A stretch of DNA of 64,000 nucleotides from Liopterus haemorrhoidalis (lineage: Eukaryota > Arthropoda > Insecta > Coleoptera > Dytiscidae): the NCBI GenBank assembly GCA_963971575.1, contig OZ020616.1:3616924-3680923 (forward strand), read 5' to 3'. Within the stretch, counting starts at the first letter, position 1; every line of letters starts with the position of its first letter. The position numbers were made by a program, and so were the translations under genes. Under the pieces are notes generated by a model that saw only the letters and a program-made list of their open reading frames with translations, was not told where the DNA came from and did no database searches. Below are positions 23,595-33,800 of this stretch, piece after piece.

Positions 23595-23812
23595 CCCGAC
23601 CCCAGAACCGGGTATCTAATCTAGTAACTCGGAATCGCGTATCTGGAACCGGGTATTTCAAACCGGATAATCGGAATCGGGTATCCGGAACCGAGCATTC
23701 GGATCCGGATAATCGGAACCAGGTATCCGGAACCGGGTAACGCGAAAATTACAAACCCGGTTTAACCCGAAAACCGGATACCCGAAAAACCGGTTTCGGT
23801 TCCCAGCAATAA
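23595..23812. repeat. Short tandem repeat of GGAACCGGGTATCC type
   Basis: Eight or so diverged units of 14-22 bp (GGAATCGGGTATCCGG, GGATCCGGATAATCGG) end in GGTTTCGGTTCCCAGCA. A related single-copy stretch lies at 14235-14320. The GGTTCCCAGCA end resembles a transposon terminus. Confidence 0.65.
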
Positions 23813-24149
23813 TTTTTACGCACTGTAAGAGGTATTGAGCAATTGAAAATTGACAAAAACTATTAGTTCAGTAATATATCTCTTCTAAAATAATCACGTT
23901 ATTTTCAAGATATATGATAATTAATTAGTTTAAAAAATAATTTAGTATAAATCTAAAGCTAACATGTAGGTTCTTACATACGCAATTCTGTGTAATACTA
24001 AATTTGTTAATGAATTTTATATCGTGTTAATGAATGTCTTGTTTTGTTAATGAATTTTTTTATATTATTACTTATTTTTTTTTTTTTTATCAATGAATTT
24101 CTGTATTGTCAATGAATTTCCTGTTTTGTCAAAGAATTAATTTGTTTTT

Positions 24150-24345
24150 TTTGAATTTCTTGAATTTGCTGTTTAAACTTGTATGTATGAATAAGATTAT
24201 TTTTGTAATGTACGTTTGTATGTTGTAGTTATTCTGTAGAATGTGACAATTTTTTTGTATAACTGTTTGTATGTATATATGTATGGACACAATAAAGGAC
24301 ATTTATGTCTGTAGTGTCCAATAAATAAATAAATAAATAAATAAA
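24150..24345 (+). mobile_element. 3' end of a LINE-like element
   Basis: A sequence with GGACACAATAAAGGACA is followed by CAATAAATAAATAAATAAAT, an A-rich tetranucleotide tail typical of non-LTR retrotransposon 3' ends. No ORF is associated with it. Confidence 0.5.
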
Positions 24346-24373
24346 CAGATCAATTCTGTAAAAATTTACTGTG

Positions 24374-24500
24374 TATACTAGCGTCGGCGAATCAACGCAG
24401 TTACGTCACACGACGTAACAAACGACTGTATTGTCTGGAACAATGCAATTGTTTGTTACGTCGTGTGACGTAACTGCGTTGATTCGCCGACCCTAGTATA
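24374..24500. repeat. 127-bp hairpin with 50-bp arms
   Basis: The left arm TATACTAGCGTCGGCGAATC... and its complement ...GATTCGCCGACCCTAGTATA enclose a short loop near 24432-24445. The arms are almost perfect and GC-rich compared with the surroundings. A related half occurs at 53240-53305. It could be a foldback MITE or a hairpin RNA source. Confidence 0.75.
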
Positions 24501-24689
24501 GTAACATTACTACAAGATAAAATATTATAAAAAGTATAATGACTTTCATTCATGACCTAGTAACTGACCTTGTTCATAGAGACAAATTTTGTTAAAATGA
24601 TCATAGTAACTGAGTTACAGAATTGGTCTGACAAAGTGATTTTTAAAGGATGCAATCATGTAATAGATGTTGTAAGATATTCTATGTAA

Positions 24690-25580
24690 AGGCCATTCCA
24701 AACGTTTAGATGGAACTAGTTTTTCAATTTTAGTAACGTTTACCGATTAAGTGAGACTTTTAATAATTTGATACAGCAAAAGCCTGCTTTAAACCATAAA
24801 AGAAGAGCTCATGACAACTTAGAGTACGTTCATCCTAACTTCATCACAGGGTATCATAAATTACATCACCAATTCTGCGCGAGAAAACAGCTGATCACAT
24901 TGACGTACATTAGGGTGACCATTTTCTTAAGAAGGCAATGCGGGACGGAGCAAAAAAAAAGTTTCAAATACATTTTTACTCATTTTAGTACACGGTGTAC
25001 CTTGAAACGTACGATAAATAAATAATAATAACGGAAATAAACAAACAACATCGCACAATACGCCTAGTCAAACACAAATCAAAGTAAGTAACGCCACTGA
25101 AATGTGTTAAGCTAATTGTTGATTATGTAATGGACGAAATTTGGTTTCTGCGGACTGGTAATATTTGCCTGGCATGAAGTTAACTTGAACGTACTCTACA
25201 AAAATTAAAATTCCAGTTAGTTCTGCCTAAACGTTTGGAATAGTCTATTTACATGTAACTGGAATTTTCATTTTTGTAAGTTGTCCTGGCACACTTTTTG
25301 TGGTTTGAAGTGGGCTTTTCCTAAACAAAATGATCAAAAGCATCACTTAATCGATAAAAATTACTACAATCGAAAATCTAGTTGCGCCTAAACCAAAGAA
25401 ACAAGCTAGAAGTCAGATTCTTTGGTTTAAGCGGAATTAGATTTTCAAATCTAATAAATTTTAACGATATAATGAAGTTTTTGATCATTTTGTTTAGCAA
25501 AAGCCTACTTCAATCATTAAAAAGTTAGTTAACGACAACTTAAGAAAATTCTATTTTGTTCGGCTTAAAAGTTTGGAATA
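24690..25580. repeat. Relics of a Tc1/mariner-like MITE family
   Basis: Diverged termini of the type CCATTCCAAACGTTTAG and CTAAACGTTTGGAATAG recur here in both orientations, with interior wording (AAATGATCAAAAGC, CGATTGAA) shared with 28500-28660, 30390-30820, 38230-38350, 40290-41060 and 42770-43000. They are older members of the family whose clear copies lie at 33043 and 55994. Confidence 0.55.
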
Positions 25581-26458
25581 GCGTATATTTTAATTTGTTT
25601 TTAACAAAACAAAACGACAAATTTGTTTCTATTTTTCAAAAGCAAATTTTTTTTTTGATGCTATGGGTACATAGCATATCTATATTATAAACGAGGCTTA
25701 ACCCTTAACGGTACGTATCTAACTGCAACAGTGTATTACTACCATCGTTAGCGCAGAGGTCATTAAAATTACTTTGCAGATACAGCTGAAAGTAATGAAC
25801 TACTGAAAATGTCTCAACGAATACTTATTTTGGAGCTAAAGGTACATGCCGAACTACGAAATAAATTGAAAACGGAGGATTTTCTATAATCTGTCATTCA
25901 GATAAAAGTAAGATAGACTGATTGCAATAAATTTAGATGACGATATAAAAACACAATTTTAGTTGAATATAATGTAGTATATGAAATCATTAATCAACTA
26001 CACATACAGTTTGAAAATTTATAATCTAAACAATATAAATTATTACACTCACTCTTACGTCTATTGAATTTGTTTAATTTTATTAAATGCTATACATTGC
26101 AACAAAATACCAGGTTTGGGTATAAAAGATAAAACAAGAAAATTATTAACTATATATACATATATAAGTGTGTGTTGGTTTTATATAACACCTGTATATG
26201 TGTATACGTAAAACGTAATTGTAGAGGAACGTACTAAGGTACTTCAACGGTTGATCTAATGTTTTCTAAATAACTCTCATCATAAAACAAAGTTCATTTG
26301 CTCAGCTCCCGACAACTGTCTTTCAAAATAATTTATTCAGATCATTTTATAGCTATCTAGCAACATTAGACTGTTCAATAAAATTTAGAATTATTCAATG
26401 TAGCTAGAGTTAATGAATGAACCTGATTTATTAGCTTAACTTAGCCTTTATTTAAATG

Positions 26459-27320
26459 TTAACGTTTTCCATTGTTATAAGTCATAGTACGTAGAGGTGG
26501 AGCTTTAAATGTGGATGCTGCTTGCTGCTGAATTTGATACGCAAGCGGGTGGATCTTAAAACCATATAATCTGTAATAAAACAATACGGTTTCACTTACA
26601 CTTACGTTACACAAAATTTTAAATGCATCTGTAACATACCTTGGAACGAATTGGTTAGCAGCTCTTTTAGGTCGATATTCGGGATGCACCATAAATAACA
26701 TGTGAGGAAAACCTGTGCCAAAATATGCACCATCTGTGTGATGATGTCTTGATGACTTGGGTGTGTACACATCCATGCACTTTGGGCAATATGATTTAAC
26801 CATTGCTTCTCCCGGTACATCAGATAAACCTAACGGTAACATGTGTTGCGACTCACAGTACACTCGTGGACAGAAACCAAAATCACCAGACTGATATTTC
26901 TCAATCATCTGTGCAATACCACGATTTGTTAAAATGTAGCGCGCGTGAATTAAACCATATAACATTTCAGCTGCTTGTTCAATTAGATCTGATTGATTAG
27001 GATTATCATCCAATTCATCATCTAAAAATAATAAGGTTAGGTTTATTGTCTGTGTCAAAATCAAGACAGAGTCTTATTTACCAGGTTCCAAATCTAAAAT
27101 CATATCCAGGGCTTGTCTATAGTGAGGTACTTGCTCATTTAAACCTGTCAAGTTGAATTTATCCTGTATGTAATCTTCATCAACCTACAACAAACAGTGG
27201 TTGACAGTTTATTTAAGAGTATATTTTACAACGTATTTCTTTACATACCTCGCAAAAAAACTCATTTCCTCTCAAACCGCAAAACCATGAAATCCAGGAG
27301 ACCTCCTCAGAACTGCTCAT
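26459..27320 (-). CDS. CkIIbeta: Casein kinase II regulatory (beta) subunit
   Basis: Four exons (27320-27249, 27184-27082, 27021-26640, 26570-26459) encode 222 residues. The N terminus [20 protein letters not shown] is the conserved start with its autophosphorylation serines. The acidic loop (DLEPDDELDDN) is followed by the helix [19 protein letters not shown]. The Cys4 zinc site is C109/C114 (CPRVYC) and C137/C140 (CPKC), followed by [20 protein letters not shown] and the dimer tail YGFKIHP. The beta dimer holds two CK2 alpha catalytic subunits and steers substrate choice in nucleus and cytosol. The C-terminal tail ([10 protein letters not shown]) varies between species. The last intron is only 69 nt, a multiple of three without stops, so its retention would insert 23 residues (see findings). 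The transporter gene starts a few hundred bases away on the other strand. Confidence 0.97.
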
Positions 27321-27715
27321 TTTCCTATGAATGTTTTTAAAATAATTAAAACGATCGGCAGGAAAAATGGAGTGGGTGCGTAGACACACACAGGGGAAGA
27401 TAAATTAATATGAAACTAAGAAACTTCACACCAATAAAAATATAAACTGCACGTAATATATGTGTTATTAACGAATAAAAAACATTTTAACATACGATTT
27501 AGCACACAGAAATGTAGAAATATATCTACAAAATTTTACCTTTTTGTACCCTGATTAGCCACGCTTACGCTACTCGTAAAGAGAAAAAATCCTAACCGTT
27601 GACTACTAAAGTCATCTGACGAATAACTATTTTACTAATGTTATGTTTTCAAGTATTTTATGGATAATCTGACATATTAATTTCAATATTTATATTTTTA
27701 TATTAAAGTAATCAT
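27321..27715. promoter_or_regulatory. Probable divergent promoter region of CkIIbeta and the copper transporter
   Basis: The two genes face away from each other. A minus-strand donor-like site near 27541 (ACAAAAAGGTAAAATT) and an acceptor just before the CkIIbeta ATG suggest a non-coding first exon. That would leave about 150 bp or less for both transcription starts. No clear TATA box was seen. Confidence 0.5.
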
Positions 27716-27871
27716 ATGGCTTGTTATACAAAAGAGTCGTGCATTCATTTCACGGGAAACAGAATTTTATCATTACATATCAGTTGTTTACTGAAAGTGA
27801 AAGTATGTATTGTATTTATTTTTAATATTTATCAGTTATTACTGTGTCAGTATATATTTATTATTTTCAGG

Positions 27872-30800
27872 ATGCATATGTGCTTTTGGTTGGGTTTAAA
27901 TATTGAAAATTTTTTATTTCAAGGATTCGATATAGATTCTGTTGCTACGTTAATAGGAACATGTTTGGTATTATTTTTACTTGGTATTGGAATGGAATGG
28001 TTAGGGCTGGTGCAAGCTAAAATTAGGCATATTGAATTGGTTGAAAAACGAAAGCAACTACGTAGGATTTGTAATACAGAAAGTGATTCTAATGACCAAG
28101 AACCAAGTACATCGGCACAGCAAACGCAAGAAGCTTATCATAATAGAAAGAAAAAAAGGTAATTTAAATTCTTAGTTGTATCCTAATATACTCATTTTTA
28201 ATATATTTTTAGCTTCTTAAAATTCTTAATAGACGTAAGTCTGTGGATTAGTCAGCAATGTATTGGATATATTCTTATGTTATCCGTTATGATTTATAAT
28301 GTATATTTAGTTATATCAATTGTGTGCGGATATGCTCTAGGATATTTTGTATTTGGACAAGCAGCTATTAAGATAAAACTAAAGAACTGTCAAGTTAAAA
28401 GAGATACATTTTGCATGACTGACTGCGGTGACCCAGGTAAGAAGATTTCACACTCAAATTTGTCATATGTACAGAAATATTGTATGTATAGTCTTTTCCA
28501 AATATTTGAGCAGAACTAAACCGGAATATTATTTTCTTAGTTGTCACGAGCTCACTTTTTAACAATTGAATGGAGTTTTTTTCAAACAAAATGGTCAAGA
28601 GTCCTGTTTAATTATTTTCAAAATTTAGTTCTGATTAAACCAAAGAAACAGACTGGAATTCCTATTTTAAAATTCCTTTCAGAAATATCATCTGTCCTAT
28701 AATTATTTTTCCAATGGTACTGTGTATATATTTTTTTAACTAATCATAAAAGTTAGCTGAACTCTGAAAAACTATTACATAAAATAAAAATATAAAAAAT
28801 AATCAGTGGGCATGTACTGACTCATTATTTGATTTATTAATATTTGTTCTGCATTTTCTCTTATCTTTTCTAGTAATTATCTTGAGATTTGAAATATTAT
28901 CAATACAATCATTTCTTTTTTTTTATATAGTACAGTTAATCAACCTTAAATCATAATAACCAGAATATGAGAATTCCCGTTTTCGGCGGGTAGATCATTG
29001 TGTGTGGGAAACGATAATTACCGTTTTCGTAATTTCCGAAAATGGTAATTTTCAATTTTAGGATGAAATGTAGCCTATATTTTAAATTGAAACTGTTATT
29101 TCATAAAAATCATACAATTCTAGAAATTGCTACTTGTATATAGGTTATTTTTGGAACTGGAGCATTGCTAACTTCTTTATTATAATGGTGGGTTTAGTCA
29201 ACATTTAGTTTTAGTCTTAGTTTTAATCTTATGTTTTAATTTTAACCTTAAAAGATAAACTATCATATCGCTACGAGCAAATTCATACAACACATTGATT
29301 TAGTTTTAATCTCAATGTTCTTAAAACCGACCTTGAAAGAAAACTAACATACAACTTAGCACTAAGATTAAAATCGCTCAAATGCGCGTGCGCTTACACT
29401 GTCATAAAATGTGCAGGTTATATATTACGAACTATTACCAATTTTGTTATTGTTTTTATTTCGGAACATCTTTATTCACAATGTTTATTTCTTTAATCGT
29501 TATCTATAACCAAAGATTTTGACTTTTGAGGTTTCAATTATTAGTTATAACAAGCTTTGTTCGTCAACACGGAACGAGGACACTATGCGCGTGCGTTAAA
29601 CTCAAAGACTTAAGACAAAAACTAAGACTAACACTAAAACCATTAAAAAATTAAAACCAACGCTAAGTCTAAGGCTAAGTGTTGACTTACCCCACCATAA
29701 GAGGTACGAATAAGGTTTAATTAGGAAAGATAAAGCGTTTTATCCTATAAATAAGAATGCTAAATAGGAAAACCAATTGAACATCAAATAAAGTTATTTC
29801 AAAAAAACATATTATTTTAATGGAATATCCTGTATTTTTTAGTCTAGCCCAAGAGTCTGCAACCCTTTTTTTACGTCGTGGGTCGCATTCTGTAACCTTA
29901 TTTTTTCGTCGCGGTCCGAATATAGTAAGAAATATTTTTGGTGGGCCGTATTTTTTTACGATCGTAATCTGGTGTAAATAAGAACTTAATTCTTATTCTT
30001 CTCTGCCCTTATGCGCTACCAGATGTTGGTAGCTTATTTTTTTTTTATTATTTATTATGAAAAAGAACACTCATATTGCTTTGTCATATAATTTATGGAA
30101 ATGTTTTTAAATTCAAGTATTATACAAATTGTTATAGTATTAGTAATGCTTTTTATTACCCATAATTTTAATGTCATGGAATTTGCTATTATTGTCACAG
30201 AAACTAATAACTAATGAATTAATGTTAACTAATTTATGAAGGATTATTTGATTGTAGATTTGAAACATACCAACACATGTTTCACTTTTGATAATTTTTA
30301 AAAATGACATTGACAGTTGGTTACCATGGCAACACTTTTAAACAGTATTGCGTCCTCTACTCTACGCCAATTTTTAAGTATATAGGCTATTCCCAACGTT
30401 TAGGCGCAACTAGATTTTGCAATCTAATTACTTTCATCGTTTGAATCGTTCATTTTGGTCATTTTTGGTAACTTTTATAAAACCAAAGTAAGAGGGAATT
30501 TTGATTTCAATAGTATGCACCTTTAAAATTGTATGTCATGTTAGTATTAAAAAAAATATGAAAAATGTAATTTTCTTAATATGACATTCCATTTGAGGTG
30601 TGTCCTAATGAATGATGATATCTTAATTATAATGATCAGAACCAACAAATCTGAAGTATGTTTTACAGCGGAATATTTTAAAATGACATTTAAAGTCAGT
30701 AATACACTATAAAAGTAACCAAAATAACCAGATCTGGTTTGTCCTTACAAAAGTGTTTCATTTAATCAATAAAAATTACTAGTTTGCAAAACTAATGCCG

Positions 30801-33800
30801 CTTAAACCAAAGAAACAGACTATATATGTATTTTGTATAATTTCTAAATACGAGGGATGTTTCCAAAGTTCTGAGAATTTAGCTATAATTTTTATTATTT
30901 TGTTAATTTTCGTAAATATTACAATGTAGTTTTTCAGCATAATCTCCATTTAACTGAATACATTTATCCCAACGATAAATTATTTTTTTTAAGCCATCCT
31001 CAAGTATCAGACTTATTGAGTTTCTGTTCTGGTCCCAACAGCCTTGGCACCCAGCGCGGCGAAACCTTGCTAACGTCCAATCAATCATGCAAGATGTCAT
31101 GAACTTGTCGTGTACGTATCCCTAGGCGCACACTAATTTGACGAATAGTCATTCGCCTGTCCTCTTTCAGTAGGTCTTCGACGGCAGTAATGTTTCTTTC
31201 ATTTACCGACGTGCTTGGGCGCCCACTGCGTGGATCGTCTTCTAGTGATGTTCTACCTGTTTTAAAACGATCGATCCACCGATAAACAGTACTTTTGGAT
31301 TCTGCAGACTCACCAAATACTCCTTGCAGACGCTGAATAATTTCTGATGTTTTCACACCTTCTTTCCACAAAAAGAAAATTATTGCTCTTTGAGATTTTG
31401 CTGCGTCTTCCATGGTTACAAAAACAGTGCTATGAAAACGCGTCTATATCAGTCGAACACCTAAATCAGACTGAACAATATTGCACTAGATAGTTGCATA
31501 AACATGGCCAGACTTGTCTGGCACCAATAATATTGCCTATAAGTTCTGCGTAATTTAATTATAGCACAATTCCCAGAATTTAGGAAACATTGATTGATTT
31601 CGCCGCCGAAGCAAAAATACGTTGATAAACTTAAGAAAAACACAGGCGGATGTGAGCGGCTTTCATGTGTACCAAACCAAATTTCGTCCATTACGTTATC
31701 AACAGTTAGTTTAACACATTGGTGGCGTCACTTACTTTGATTTGTTTTTGCCTACGCGTATTGCGCCATATTGTTTGTTTATCCCCGTTATTATTATTTA
31801 TTTCTCTTACGTTTCAAGGAATACCGTGTACTAAAATGAGTAAAAATGTATTTGAAATACATGATTTTGTTTGTTTGGTTTCCACAACAATTCTTTTAAA
31901 ACCCTTATGTACGTCAATGTGATCAGCTGTTTTCTCGCGTAGAATTGATAACGTAATTTTATATCCTGTGTTTTTCTTATGTTGAACGAAGTCTAACACA
32001 TTCCTCTGTTTCCAGGGCGAGTGATATTAATGCATATGTTTAATACTTCTGTAATTCTTCATTTATACAAATAATTAATATTTTATGCATATATTTAATA
32101 CTGAGAAGTATTAAATATATTTATTTATAGGCATTTATGTTTCACAAATATCAAATGTTGTTATTTTCTGTAACTGATAAAACCCAAGTAAAGTTATAAA
32201 TATACCTGGATATTGTTTTTAACGGTATACTAATTGCGGTAGAAAAAGATTGTAAACAGAAAGAAAATGCGGTTTATATTTGTGGTTAGTAAATTTGATT
32301 GTTTGTAAGTTGATAGCAGGTTGTCGGTACCATATATTAAATATATATACGTCTATTTTAATACATTGACAAAATGTCTGGTGACGAAGTAAGACTGAAG
32401 AAATGGCTTCTCAGTTTAAACTGCCACGAATGTATGAATGCGCATGATCAAAATGACAGTGTTTTTATAAACCTAGAATGTCCTATCAACAGAAAGAAAT
32501 GAAAATGTGTATTCTAACCTACAAATATTGATTCAAATCTGTTTCCTAAAATATCAAGTACATTTTTTAGGTTATAACTGTTAAATAAACTTAAAAGTGG
32601 CACTTAAGATTGTGTAATGACTACTTTACGCTCAGTGATAGAAAAAAGATTTACACTTTTAAGGATTCCACACACCAAAGCGGCCGCGGTGGCGATAATG
32701 CAGCGGCCTAACGCAACCTATACAATACAATGAGACCACGCACATACAAGCGTTCCGCTATCTGAGAACGCCACCGACTGCAGCGTTCAGTCTAGCGATC
32801 ACCAAACACTGGCGGCCAAACTCGACAAGTTGCGTTAGGCCGCGCGATATTCATTGTTTATATACCACAGAGTGAATATATTTAAGAAAATAATGTCGAA
32901 AATAGATAATTTAACAGAAAAAATCATAGATCAGTAAAGGATCATTTAATTTTGTATGACTTAGCACATCCTGATTACAAGAATATTAGGAAAACAAATA
33001 AAGTGTGGGACGAAATAGGAAAAGTTTTGGAAATTGATAGTAAAGTCTGTTCCAAACGATTAGGCGGAACTAGATTTTGCAATCTAGTTACTTTCATCGT
33101 TTAAATAATGCTTTTCAGCCTTTTTATTTAAGCTTTGTAAATCATACTTGCAACAAACATTTTTTGGTTAAGGTTAATATCATTTTAAAATGTCATTTTC
33201 TTTATATTTTGATTTTTTGTGTCATTCTTAATACAAATATCCCATTTATTTATTTTTTGTCATTAAAATATGTAAGAAAATTAATTTAAGTTTGACATAT
33301 GTCATTCGTTTCCATGGTTACATTGTTGGAGTTTTAAATTTTGACATTCCAACGTGAAAAATGAAATAACCCAAGCAAGGTCCCTTTTCGTGACAACCTA
33401 AAAGAACGAAATTCCCATTTAGTTCCGCCTAACCGTTTGAAACAGACTGTAAGTAGATTATTATTTTTCCTCTACATACAATTAATTATTCTATTGTATT
33501 CTCGCAATCAATATTATCATACAACTATATACCGTGATTCACTAACTGATCGCTACCGCTACCGCCACTCCCACCGCGTTAGTGTGAGGAGACCTGATCG
33601 CTAGTCGTATCGCTACCGTGGCCGCTACCGTGGCCGCCACCGCGGCCGCTTTGGTGTGTGGAATCCTTTAACTTGTTTTTGGGCAACCACTTCGCTGTAC
33701 TTTGGAACATATTATTGTTATTTAAATTTAATTATTTTTTTAAACTTGATTGTTTATTTTGGTACAGATCCTGAAATGCTTGAAGCTTTTACATCGACGA

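Noticed and set aside
23423..23740. A 105-codon frame with NRVSGT repeats
   Set aside because: It is the translation of a short tandem DNA repeat, with no evidence of a gene.
32374..32502. A small frame (MSGDEVRLKKWLLSLNCHEC ...) of 42 codons
   Set aside because: It shows reasonable composition but has no neighbours, no splice evidence and no recognisable family. It is too short to claim.
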